This document shows positions 1-6,451 of a stretch of 15,808 nucleotides of DNA, in pieces (position 1 is the first letter of the stretch; every line of letters starts with the position of its first letter). The notes under the pieces are model-generated. The model was not told where the DNA came from, searched no databases, and saw only the letters and a program-made list of their open reading frames with translations. The DNA comes from CAINVV01 sp037440345 (GTDB lineage Bacteria > Bacteroidota > Bacteroidia > Bacteroidales > Prolixibacteraceae), in contig JBBIUJ010000074.1 of the NCBI GenBank assembly GCA_037440345.1, positions 1 to 15,808 of the forward strand, in the 5' to 3' direction. The translations under genes were made by a program, and so were the position numbers.

Positions 1-98
1 TGTTTTTATAGAAAAATCAATTAACTTTTCATCAGGTCTTATAATTTTCTCAAAAACGTTATTCGGTAAAGATTCTGCAAATTTTAATGCAATATAAG
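1..98 (-). other. AT-rich non-PBP sequence abutting the broken PBP gene
   Basis: The first 100 bases are about 24% G+C, against about 40% just inside the PBP gene. PBP similarity ends near position 96-107. Read on the minus strand in a frame different from the PBP, the stretch is open to the window edge and encodes a protein-like run containing ALKFAESLPNNVF and IIRPDEKLIDF. I do not recognise this family, and I see no start codon for it inside the stretch. It may be the body or edge of an inserted element, the neighbour left after a deletion, or a chimeric join. It is too short to decide. Confidence 0.4.
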
Positions 99-1163
99 CT
101 CCTTCATCTGATTTTTCATCGCATTTTCGGCATACTTCTGCATCCTGAAATCGATGGTTGTAAATATTTTAAGACCGTCGGTATAAAGATTATAAGGTGT
201 TCCATCCTCCTTGTTATTTTCGGAACACCATTTTTCGAGCTGAGGTCGTAGCATCTCCCTGAAGTAGGGTGCCGGACCGGTGTTGTATACCAGATAGCTA
301 TATTTTAAACCCAGAGGTTGCTGGCAAAACTTATTTGCTTCGGCCTCAGAGATATGATTGTATTTTTGCATCTGCCTGATCACCGTATTTCTTCTCTGGA
401 GCGATCTGTCCGGATACAGCCTTGGGTTATAGGCATTGTTGGCCTTTAACAAACCTACAAGTGTTGCCGCCTGTGGAATGGTCAATTTGGCAGGGGTGGT
501 ACTGAAATATCTTTCGGCAGCTGTCCCTATCCCAAAAGTATTTTCCCCGAAGGGTACCGTATTGAGATAGAGGGTAAGTATTTCGTTTTTTGAATATAAT
601 TTCTCCAAGCGGTAGGCAACAATGGATTCTCGTATTTTGCTAACGGGCAGAGTAAGGGGACCCCAGTTGTCGCGTCCGAAAATATTTTTGGCAATCTGCT
701 GCGATAGCGTAGAACCCCCACCGGAGCTGGGGTTGGCCATAAAAATTGTCTTGATGAAGACCCTGGCAACAGCCCATTCGTCGATTCCCCTGTGTTCATA
801 AAAACGCGCATCTTCGGTAGATATTAGGGCATTGATGACATTTGGCGAAATGTTTTTGAAACTTACACTGCTCCGGTTTTCGACATAATACCTACCGAGT
901 ACTTTTCCATCCTGCGAGTAAACTTCCGTTGCAACAGGCTCCTTGATTTTTATCAGTGTCTCTGCATCAGGAAGTTCGCCGAAGGTTCCGATGTAGACCA
1001 ACACAAAGAGAACCGACATCAGGAACAATCCAAAAATGCCGATTTTGAGCACCCAAAGCAGGGCGAATTTCCAAACCGGCTGATTTCCTTTCCGTTTGAA
1101 AACATCCAGAATTGATTTTTTCTTCCTTACGTTGGAAGGTTTATGTGGTTTTGCTGCCACCAT
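84..1163 (-). CDS. Truncated class A penicillin-binding protein (PBP1A-like), glycosyltransferase domain only
   Basis: Class A PBPs polymerise lipid II glycan strands with an N-terminal GT51 domain and cross-link them with a C-terminal transpeptidase domain, anchored in the inner membrane. Seen here: a basic cytoplasmic N-terminus (residues 1-32), one membrane helix (about 33-58), then GT51 motifs: STEDARFYEHRG (115-126, catalytic Glu about 117), GGSTLSQQIAKN (149-160), KIRESIVAYRLEKLYSKNEI (176-195, the lipid-binding region) and LYLNTVPFG (198-206). The linker motif IFTTIDFRMQKYAENAM (333-349), which in full PBPs leads into the transpeptidase, is present. The protein then ends at residue 359 after MKELILH. 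Full-length Bacteroidota PBP1A proteins are about 750-800 residues, so over half is missing, including the SxxK, SxN and KTG motifs. No other frame in positions 1-83 restores PBP sequence. It could be a disrupted gene, a real boundary or an assembly join. Domain call certain; intactness doubtful. Confidence 0.85.
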   Translation of the reverse strand: MVAAKPHKPSNVRKKKSILDVFKRKGNQPVWKFALLWVLKIGIFGLFLMSVLFVLVYIGTFGELPDAETLIKIKEPVATEVYSQDGKVLGRYYVENRSSVSFKNISPNVINALISTEDARFYEHRGIDEWAVARVFIKTIFMANPSSGGGSTLSQQIAKNIFGRDNWGPLTLPVSKIRESIVAYRLEKLYSKNEILTLYLNTVPFGENTFGIGTAAERYFSTTPAKLTIPQAATLVGLLKANNAYNPRLYPDRSLQRRNTVIRQMQKYNHISEAEANKFCQQPLGLKYSYLVYNTGPAPYFREMLRPQLEKWCSENNKEDGTPYNLYTDGLKIFTTIDFRMQKYAENAMKNQMKELILH

Positions 1164-1209
1164 ATTTAAATATTCAATAAATTAACATCGAAACCCTAAA
1201 TAACTCGCA

Positions 1210-2094
1210 ATGAAAATCGTCATTACCGGAGGAACCGGATTTCTCGGACGACATCTCATTACCCATCTCAGCGCTTCGGGTCATGAAATGGTACTGATCC
1301 AAAGATCCGATTTGATGGAAGGGCCGGATCGAATCTCAAAATTAATCAAAACTTCTGATGTTCTGATCAATTTGGCAGGATCTCCTGTGATTAAAAGGTG
1401 GAATAAAACAAACATGCAGGAGATGCTGGATAGTCGGATACTTACGACAAACTTACTGGTAGAGGCACTGTTGGAACTACCTTCCAAAGAACAGCCTTCA
1501 CTGTTTATATCTTCCTCGGCAATTGGTATTTATGATTCGCATGGATTACATAATGAGACTTCAGTGCACTTTGACAATAATTTTTTGGCCATGCTTTGCA
1601 AAGCGTGGGAAGCCTGCCTGGATCCGTTAAAGAAGGTCAATACCCGCGTATGTCTGTTGCGCATTGGCATGGTCCTTGGGCCGGATGGCGGCATGATAGG
1701 CAAGTTGATGCCACTATTTAAAATGGCTCTTGGTGGAAAGATCGGATCAGGGAAGCAACCATTTTCATTTATTCATTACCATGATTTTTGCAGGGCCGTT
1801 GAGTTCTTGATTGATCGTTCCCAATGCGAAGGGATTTTCAATCTGACTGCACCGGAAATTTCGAACAACGAAGAATTTACAAAGATTCTGGCTCAAACAT
1901 ATGGTTACCCTGCATTTCTTACGGTTCCGGAATTTGCCTTGAAGATGATTTATGGAAAAGCTGCCGTTACCATGATCCAGGGACAATCTGTTTATCCGCA
2001 ACATTTGATCAATTGCGGATTCAGCTTCCTGTATCCGGACCTTAGTTCTGCTATTCAGGAAATTATGGGTGTCAAAAGGGAGATTAAACGTTAA
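1210..2094 (+). CDS. TIGR01777-family NAD(P)-dependent epimerase (SDR39U1/YfcH-like)
   Basis: This is an atypical extended short-chain dehydrogenase with a Rossmann fold. Seen: the dinucleotide-binding motif GGTGFLGRHL (residues 7-16), NLAGSP (54-59) at the end of beta-strand 4, then RWNKTNMQEMLDSRILTTN (63-81), a signature of the TIGR01777 family. SSSAIGIYDSHG (101-112) carries the family tyrosine position, and LRIGMVLGPDGGM (150-162) and FSFIHYHDF (185-193) are also typical. The tail (about 245-288) matches the DUF1731-like C-terminal segment of the family. At 294 aa the length is normal. The ATG at 1210 is 46 bases from the divergent PBP start. Its stop lies inside the 3' end of ychF on the other strand, an 11-base overlap. 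The substrate of this family in bacteria is unknown; E. coli YfcH and human SDR39U1 are homologues. The family call is strong; no specific reaction can be given. Confidence 0.92.
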   Translation: MKIVITGGTGFLGRHLITHLSASGHEMVLIQRSDLMEGPDRISKLIKTSDVLINLAGSPVIKRWNKTNMQEMLDSRILTTNLLVEALLELPSKEQPSLFISSSAIGIYDSHGLHNETSVHFDNNFLAMLCKAWEACLDPLKKVNTRVCLLRIGMVLGPDGGMIGKLMPLFKMALGGKIGSGKQPFSFIHYHDFCRAVEFLIDRSQCEGIFNLTAPEISNNEEFTKILAQTYGYPAFLTVPEFALKMIYGKAAVTMIQGQSVYPQHLINCGFSFLYPDLSSAIQEIMGVKREIKR

Positions 2095-3184
2095 ATCTGA
2101 AATGCATGATGTCTCCGTCTTGCACGACATACTCTTTCCCTTCAATGGCAATTTTGCCGAGTTCGCGGCATGCCGCCTCGGATTCAAGTGTCACATAATC
2201 ATCGTATTTAATTACTTCGGCCCGAATAAACCCTTTTTCGAAATCGCTGTGAATGATCCCGGCTGCTTTTGGCGCCTTGATCCCCTTCACGAAAGTCCAG
2301 GCACGGCTTTCATCTGCTCCGGTTGTGAAATAGGTCTGCAATTTCAACAGATGGTAAGCAGCATGAATGAGTTTGTTAACACCCGGTTCATCCAGACCCA
2401 GGTCCTCCAGGAAGAGCTGCTTCTCCTCATAACTCTCCAATTCGGCGATATCAGCTTCGGTAGCTGCCGCGATGACCAGGATTTCAGCATTTTCATCTTT
2501 AACGCTCTCCCTAAAAGCATTGGTCATTGCATTGCCTTTGGCAGCAGAGGCTTCATCCACATTGCACACATAAACGACCGGCTTGCGTGTAAGCAGGAAA
2601 AAATCGTGGATCAACTCCTCCTCGTCTTCCGTTAAAACCAATGTACGGGCCGATTTCCCTGTCACCAGCACATCCCTTAGCCTTTCTGCAATGGCCACCG
2701 TTTTTTGGGCAAAACGGTCACCGCCAACCTTTGCCTGTTTTTGCAATTTGGCAATACGGTTCTCGACTGTTTCGAGATCTTTCAGTTGTAATTCAATGTC
2801 GATCACCTCTTTGTCTCGAATGGGATTGATCGAACCATCCACATGAATGATGTTATCGTTTTCGAAACACCTGATCACATGGATAATGGCATCTACCTCG
2901 CGGATGTTGGCCAGAAACTGGTTTCCGAGGCCTTCTCCTTTGCTGGCGCCTTTTACAAGTCCTGCAATGTCAACAATCTCTATCGTTGTGGGGATCACCT
3001 TTTTGGGATTATCGATCTCGGCAAGCCTGATTAATCGTTTATCAGGCACCGTAATGACACCCAGATTGGGTTCTATCGTGCAAAATGGGAAATTCGCTGA
3101 TTGGGCCTTCGCATTCGAAAGGCAGTTGAAAAGGGTCGATTTACCGACGTTTGGCAGACCCACGATACCGCATCTTAAAGCCAT
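2084..3184 (-). CDS. ychF: Redox-regulated ATPase YchF (Obg-family P-loop protein)
   Basis: YchF is a universally conserved Obg-related P-loop NTPase that binds ribosomes and prefers ATP. Seen: P-loop GLPNVGKST (residues 9-17), switch II DIAGLVKGAS (72-81), and NVDE (208-211) in place of the GTPase NKxD motif, the substitution known to give YchF its ATP preference. A helical insertion lies at about 125-180. The C-terminal TGS domain runs from about residue 278 (LKLQTYFTTGADESRAW) to the conserved end EYVVQDGDIMHFRFNV. At 366 aa it is full length (E. coli YchF has 363). Start ATG is at 3182-3184, with a TAnnTTTG-type promoter 28 bases upstream. It is transcribed divergently from the sigma factor operon, and its end overlaps the epimerase gene tail to tail, leaving no space for a separate terminator. 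Identification is firm. Confidence 0.98.
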   Translation of the reverse strand: MALRCGIVGLPNVGKSTLFNCLSNAKAQSANFPFCTIEPNLGVITVPDKRLIRLAEIDNPKKVIPTTIEIVDIAGLVKGASKGEGLGNQFLANIREVDAIIHVIRCFENDNIIHVDGSINPIRDKEVIDIELQLKDLETVENRIAKLQKQAKVGGDRFAQKTVAIAERLRDVLVTGKSARTLVLTEDEEELIHDFFLLTRKPVVYVCNVDEASAAKGNAMTNAFRESVKDENAEILVIAAATEADIAELESYEEKQLFLEDLGLDEPGVNKLIHAAYHLLKLQTYFTTGADESRAWTFVKGIKAPKAAGIIHSDFEKGFIRAEVIKYDDYVTLESEAACRELGKIAIEGKEYVVQDGDIMHFRFNV

Positions 3185-3211
3185 CTTTAAACTTTACTTA
3201 CTATTTTGGCG

Positions 3212-3219
3212 CAAAGGTA
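3212..3219 (-). promoter_or_regulatory. Bacteroidota -7 promoter element for ychF
   Basis: The minus strand reads TACCTTTG here, an exact match to the Bacteroidota consensus TAnnTTTG. It predicts transcription starting near 3205 and a leader of about 20 bases before the ychF ATG. No good TTG sits at the ideal -33 spacing, so the upstream half is weak. Confidence 0.55.
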
Positions 3220-3241
3220 CTATATTTAAACTATGAGTCGT

Positions 3242-3249
3242 TAACTTTG
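3242..3249 (+). promoter_or_regulatory. Bacteroidota -7 promoter element for the ECF sigma factor operon
   Basis: The plus strand reads TAACTTTG, an exact match to TAnnTTTG, 35 bases before the sigma factor ATG. The predicted start is near 3256. There is no clear -33 TTG. The element lies 22 bases from the divergent ychF element, so the two promoters' upstream regions overlap. A housekeeping-type promoter here would mean the operon is not solely autoregulated. Confidence 0.5.
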
Positions 3250-3284
3250 TCCAACCGTTGTTGTTTATCTGTGGTTGATGCGAG

Positions 3285-3830
3285 ATGATCGATAAGGACA
3301 AGGAATTAATTTCTGATCTGAAAAATGAGGGAAAGAGGGAAATGGCTTTCCAGTTGCTGGTAAAAACTTACCAGCAGAGACTCTATTGGCATATTCGGAA
3401 AATTGTTGTCAGTCATGATGATGCGGACGACCTCCTTCAAAATGTATTTATCAAAGTTTGGAAGAACATCGACAATTTCAGGGAGGACTCCTCACTCTTC
3501 ACATGGTTGTTTCGTATCGCAACAAATGAATCTTTGAGTTTTCTTCAGCAAAAAAAGAGGCGAAATATATTTTCAATTGATGGAGTTTCTGATTATCTTG
3601 TAGAAACTTTTGAATCGGGGGTTCATTTTGAGGGAGAAGAACTTCAAAGACGCTTGCATCTTGCTGTTTTACAGCTTCCTGAAAAGCAGCGATTGGTTTT
3701 TAACATGAAATATTACGAGGAGATGAAATACGAGGAGATGGCCGCGATATTGAAAACCTCGGTTGGCGCCCTGAAAGCATCCTATCATCATGCAGTGAAG
3801 AAAATTGAAGCACAATTTGAAGGGGAATAG
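3285..3830 (+). CDS. ECF-type RNA polymerase sigma-70 factor
   Basis: Extracytoplasmic-function sigma factors carry only regions 2 and 4 and direct RNA polymerase to stress- or surface-signal promoters. Seen in 181 aa: region 2 at about 23-95, including DADDLLQNVFIKVWKNIDNF (46-65, the core-binding helix 2.2) and SLFTWLFRIATNESLSFLQQ (70-89, regions 2.3/2.4). A short acidic linker follows, then region 4 at about 120-176 with LPEKQRLVFNMKYYEEMKYE (131-150) and a helix-turn-helix at about 147-173 (AAILKTSVGALKASYHHAVK). The length and lack of region 3 fit the ECF class. ATG at 3285 is the only good start. The next gene begins 55 bases downstream in the same direction and encodes a one-helix membrane protein, the usual place for an anti-sigma factor. 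The regulon cannot be read from the window. Confidence 0.95.
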   Translation: MIDKDKELISDLKNEGKREMAFQLLVKTYQQRLYWHIRKIVVSHDDADDLLQNVFIKVWKNIDNFREDSSLFTWLFRIATNESLSFLQQKKRRNIFSIDGVSDYLVETFESGVHFEGEELQRRLHLAVLQLPEKQRLVFNMKYYEEMKYEEMAAILKTSVGALKASYHHAVKKIEAQFEGE

Positions 3831-3885
3831 TAACATAGATATTAAACCTTTTGAAAGTTGAAGTGTCATAGTAACGATATTGATT

Positions 3886-4347
3886 ATGAAAGACAAAAGC
3901 GAACATATTGAAATAGAGCCACGGTTTCCAAAGATGGAAAGTGGTTATTCTGTTCCGGAGGGTTATTTTGAAACTTTCAGTGAAAGGCTGAAATATAGAA
4001 TGGAATCTGAAATCCAGACTAAAAAGTCCAAAAGCTTGCTTGTTTATCTGAGGCCAGCACTGGGAGTTGCTGCCGGTCTCGCTATTTTCCTTACCTTGTA
4101 TCTCCATCCCTTTGGGAGTCAAAAGCAATCGGTCCTGGTTGGTTTGCAAAGCTCCAGTGATCTCGCCGCCATTGACCAGACAGATGCAATGTTAAGTACT
4201 TACACTTCTCTTGCCTCAGACGTCCAATTCTTTTCCTCCCTTTCAGAGATAGATGAATTCGATGAGTCAAAAATTTCTAAAGATGGATTGGCTGAATATC
4301 TTGCAATAAATTGTTCTGATTTTGAAATTCTTAATGCCAATAAATAA
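3886..4347 (+). CDS. Small single-pass membrane protein, putative anti-sigma factor
   Basis: 153 aa from the ATG at 3886; a TTG two codons upstream (3880) is possible but less likely. Seen: a charged N-terminal segment (about 1-50) containing VPEGYFETFSERL (23-35), a pattern I associate with small membrane proteins encoded after ECF sigma genes in Bacteroidota. A single hydrophobic helix follows (about 52-73, LVYLRPALGVAAGLAIFLTL), then a Ser/Asp-rich tail of about 80 residues, presumably periplasmic. The layout (cytoplasmic segment, one helix, outer domain) matches anti-sigma factors, but the zinc motif HxxxCxxC of classical ZAS proteins is absent. Position between a sigma factor and a secreted protein supports an anti-sigma role by inference. 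The next gene starts one base after this stop, so the two are probably translationally coupled. Confidence 0.65.
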   Translation: MKDKSEHIEIEPRFPKMESGYSVPEGYFETFSERLKYRMESEIQTKKSKSLLVYLRPALGVAAGLAIFLTLYLHPFGSQKQSVLVGLQSSSDLAAIDQTDAMLSTYTSLASDVQFFSSLSEIDEFDESKISKDGLAEYLAINCSDFEILNANK

Positions 4348-4348
4348 C

Positions 4349-4804
4349 ATGAGAACTGCATTATTTGCCATCATGATCCTCTTCTGTTCCGTGCAACTTA
4401 TGGCGCAGAGACACATGGATCCAAAGATGATTGAGACAATAAAAATCAAGAAAGTAGCCTTTATCACGGAACAGGTAGGACTTACATCTAAAGAAGGCCA
4501 GAAGTTTTGGCCTGTATACAATGAACTGGAAAAAGCACGGCTCGATTTGATGGACCGCAAAAGAGACCTTGAAGAATCTACGGAAGACAAGTCTGTTAAA
4601 ACTGAGGAAGCATACAGAAAGCTAGCTGGCGAAATGGTTGGCGTGCACATGAAAGAGGCGAAGCTTATTGAAGAGTACAATACAAAATTTCTCTCCATTT
4701 TGCCGGCCGAGAAGGTGGTAAAACTCTATCGGTCAGAGCGTAAGTTCAGGTCTTACCTGATGCAGGAGATGAGAAATAAAGACAATGATAAACCCGCGAA
4801 ATAA
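4349..4804 (+). CDS. Secreted helical protein, probable periplasmic partner of the ECF sigma system
   Basis: 151 aa from the ATG at 4349, which directly follows the upstream stop codon and places a clean signal peptide at the N-terminus (MRTALFAIMILFCSVQLMAQ, cleavage after residue 20). A longer in-frame extension from a TTG at 4322 would overlap the previous gene and bury the signal, so I reject it. The mature part is highly charged and almost all helix: IKIKKVAFITEQVGLTSKEG (31-50), then QKFWPVYNELEKA (51-63), a Lys/Glu-rich helix (65-115) and LPAEKVVKLYRSERKF (118-133). The LT..EG.KFWPVYNE pattern with a late LP.EK..KL is typical of Spy/CpxP-like proteins that Bacteroidota annotations call sensors of ECF-type sigma factors. 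It probably senses or buffers envelope damage. The role is inferred from family resemblance and operon position. Confidence 0.7.
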   Translation: MRTALFAIMILFCSVQLMAQRHMDPKMIETIKIKKVAFITEQVGLTSKEGQKFWPVYNELEKARLDLMDRKRDLEESTEDKSVKTEEAYRKLAGEMVGVHMKEAKLIEEYNTKFLSILPAEKVVKLYRSERKFRSYLMQEMRNKDNDKPAK

Positions 4805-4967
4805 GGATAAAGGATAAAGTAAAAAGGATAAAGTAAAAGACGCTGCGATGTTGATTTGCAGCGTCTTTTACTTTTGGTAGGGGAGCTAAATTTTAATTCA
4901 GCTCGAATCCCACTTTATCCTTTTTACTTTATCCTTTATCCTTTGTAAACTATCCTTTATCCTTTTT
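4803..4967. repeat. GGATAAA heptamer block forming a 32-bp inverted repeat around two hairpins
   Basis: Positions 4803-4834 are the exact reverse complement of 4912-4943 (32 of 32). Each arm is built from AAGGATAAAG units with the heptamer GGATAAA repeated. Between the arms are the terminator hairpin (4830-4874) and a smaller hairpin at 4883-4904 (gagct/agctc stem, one mismatch, aatt/aatt, 2-base loop). A further partial copy of the right arm continues at about 4950-4967 inside the 3' end of hisS. The stop codon regions of both converging genes are embedded in repeat units (aaaTAAggataaagg for the sensor gene, aaaaaggaTAAagg for hisS). No ORF or transposase is present. This could be a REP- or MITE-like element, or a duplicated low-complexity 3' end. 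Confidence 0.85.
4830..4874. terminator. Bidirectional rho-independent terminator between the sigma operon and hisS
   Basis: A 17-bp perfect stem (4830-4846 with 4858-4874) closes an 11-base loop. The stem core is gacgctgc/gcagcgtc, flanked by A-runs on the left and T-runs on the right, so either strand gives a GC stem followed by U-rich RNA. It lies 26 bases past the sensor gene stop and can also end hisS transcription arriving from the right. Confidence 0.85.
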
Positions 4968-6324
4968 GGAGGAAATCAACCAGTTTATTTGCATTTATGC
5001 AAACTTGTTCGCCACTTTCCATATTTTTAACAGTGACCTCATTCCTGGCAATCTCAGATTCTCCTGCCAGCACTACGTATTTGACACCCTTTTTGTTGGC
5101 ATAGTTCATCTGCTTTTTCATCTTCTCTTCGGACGGATAGATTTCGGATGCAATTCCGGCACTCCGTACTTGCTCAAGTATGGGCAGACAATAGTTTTCT
5201 TCTGCTTTTCCGAAATTAACAAAGAGCACTTTGGTAGAGATGGTCTGGTCTTTTGGGAAAAGATTTAATTGTTCCATTACATCGTATATCCTGTCTGCAC
5301 CGAAGGAGATTCCTACACCGGAAATATCAGGCAAACCAAAAATGCCGGTCAGGTCATCGTATCTTCCGCCGCCGGTGATAGATCCAATTTGAACATCATT
5401 AGCCTTCACTTCGAAGATGGCGCCGGTGTAATAATTCAGACCTCGGGCCAATGTGAGATCCAGTTCGACCGAAGTAGCAACATTCCCGGTTTTCAAATAT
5501 CCAAAGATGCTCCTTAATTCTTCCACCCCTTTCCTTCCGCTTTCGGACATGCCGATCACCTGTTCGATCTTGTCCAGTTTCTCTTCATTGTTGCCCGACA
5601 ATTTGAGAATCGGTTGAAGTTTTTGAATGGCCGATTCTGAAACGCCTTTTTCGGCCAGCTCTGCATTGACCTTTTCCAATCCGATTTTCTCAAGTTTGTC
5701 GATCGCTATGGTTATGTCTATGATCCTGTCTGCCTGGCCAATCGTCTCCGCTATTCCGGCAAGTACTTTTCTGTTGTTGATTTTAACTGTGACGTTAATG
5801 CCCAGCCGGGTAAAAATCCTGTCGACAATCTGAATCAATTCATATTCATTGAGCAGGGAGTTTGAACCGATAATATCAACATCGCACTGGTAGAATTCGC
5901 GGTACCTTCCCTTTTGCGGCCTGTCGGCGCGCCAAACCGGCTGAATCTGGTATCGGCGGAAAGGGAAATTTATTTCATTTTGGTATTGAACCACGTAACG
6001 TGCAAAAGGTACGGTCAGATCGTACCGTAATCCTTTCTCTGCTATCTGAAAAGTCGTTTTCTGACTATTTTTAGCGGAAAGATCATGATCATTTGCCTTC
6101 GCAAGAAAATCACCCGAATTGAGTATTTTGAACAACAGCTTATCTCCCTCTTCTCCATATTTTCCCGTTAGCGTGGAGAGATTTTCCATGGCCGGCGTCT
6201 CTATCTGCTGAAATCCATAAAGATTAAAAACACTTTTAACAGTGTCAAAAATATAGTTTCTTCGGGCCATTTCCAGCGGAGAAAAATCGCGCGTGCCTTT
6301 TGGAATTGAGGGTTTTTGGGCCAT
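4957..6324 (-). CDS. hisS: Histidyl-tRNA synthetase
   Basis: Class II synthetase that charges tRNA-His; cytoplasmic dimer. Seen in 455 aa: N-terminal KGTRDFSP (9-16), motif 1 region around GFQQIETPAMEN (37-48), RYDLTVPFARYV (100-111), and motif 2 FRRYQIQPVWRADRPQKGRY (122-141) followed by REFYQCDVDIIG (142-153). The histidine-specific signature is ARGLNYYTGAIFEV (293-306), then SITGGGRYDDL (315-325) and motif 3 GVGISFGADRIYDVM (336-350). The anticodon-binding domain spans about 362-455, with SAGIASEIYPSEEKMKKQM (388-406). Start ATG is at 6322-6324, with a TAnnTTTG element 24 bases upstream. The C-terminal codons (QKG-stop) are built from the GGATAAA repeat of the downstream intergenic block. 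No T-box or other leader is visible in the short upstream region. Identification is certain. Confidence 0.98.
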   Translation of the reverse strand: MAQKPSIPKGTRDFSPLEMARRNYIFDTVKSVFNLYGFQQIETPAMENLSTLTGKYGEEGDKLLFKILNSGDFLAKANDHDLSAKNSQKTTFQIAEKGLRYDLTVPFARYVVQYQNEINFPFRRYQIQPVWRADRPQKGRYREFYQCDVDIIGSNSLLNEYELIQIVDRIFTRLGINVTVKINNRKVLAGIAETIGQADRIIDITIAIDKLEKIGLEKVNAELAEKGVSESAIQKLQPILKLSGNNEEKLDKIEQVIGMSESGRKGVEELRSIFGYLKTGNVATSVELDLTLARGLNYYTGAIFEVKANDVQIGSITGGGRYDDLTGIFGLPDISGVGISFGADRIYDVMEQLNLFPKDQTISTKVLFVNFGKAEENYCLPILEQVRSAGIASEIYPSEEKMKKQMNYANKKGVKYVVLAGESEIARNEVTVKNMESGEQVCINANKLVDFLQKG

Positions 6325-6347
6325 GTTGTGTTGCTTTGTTGGAGCGG

Positions 6348-6355
6348 CAAATTTA
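6348..6355 (-). promoter_or_regulatory. Bacteroidota -7 promoter element for hisS
   Basis: The minus strand reads TAAATTTG, an exact TAnnTTTG match, predicting a start near 6341 and a leader of about 17 bases. Candidate -33 TTTG sequences on the minus strand lie in the adjoining hairpin arm, but at 16 or 25 bases rather than the usual 19-21. Confidence 0.55.
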
Positions 6356-6372
6356 GTGATAATATATAAAAC

Positions 6373-6433
6373 AAAGTTCCCAAAGTTTCAGTTACGAGCT
6401 AATATTAATCGTAACCAAAACTTTGGGAACTTT
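6373..6433 (-). terminator. Long hairpin ending the TonB-dependent receptor transcript
   Basis: A 16-bp perfect stem (6373-6388 with 6418-6433), then a 2x2 internal mismatch and a further 7-bp stem (gttacga, 6391-6397, with tcgtaac, 6409-6415) around an 11-base loop. It starts 19 bases after the receptor stop codon. On the minus strand the stem is followed by a T-rich run (gttttatata), so it works as a terminator in the direction of the receptor gene. It sits immediately upstream of the hisS promoter. Confidence 0.75.
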
Positions 6434-6451
6434 TAGAAAACTTAATGCAGT

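Noticed and set aside
2069..2635. 188-codon plus-strand ORF antisense to ychF
   Set aside because: Lies entirely across a well-conserved ychF sequence, shows no domain or signal, and its content mirrors ychF codons.
4322..4348. TTG start for the secreted sensor protein inside the preceding gene
   Set aside because: The ATG at 4349 directly after the upstream stop gives a clean signal peptide; the extension would place nine extra residues before it.
4803..4967. Possible CRISPR-like array from the regularly repeated GGATAAA units
   Set aside because: Units are 7 bases, contiguous and without unique spacers, and the arrangement is an inverted, not a direct, repeat; no cas gene is present.
6325..6451. 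T-box or leader attenuator upstream of hisS
   Set aside because: The only fold is the simple terminator hairpin, which lies upstream of the predicted hisS transcription start, and there is no specifier loop or conserved T-box sequence.
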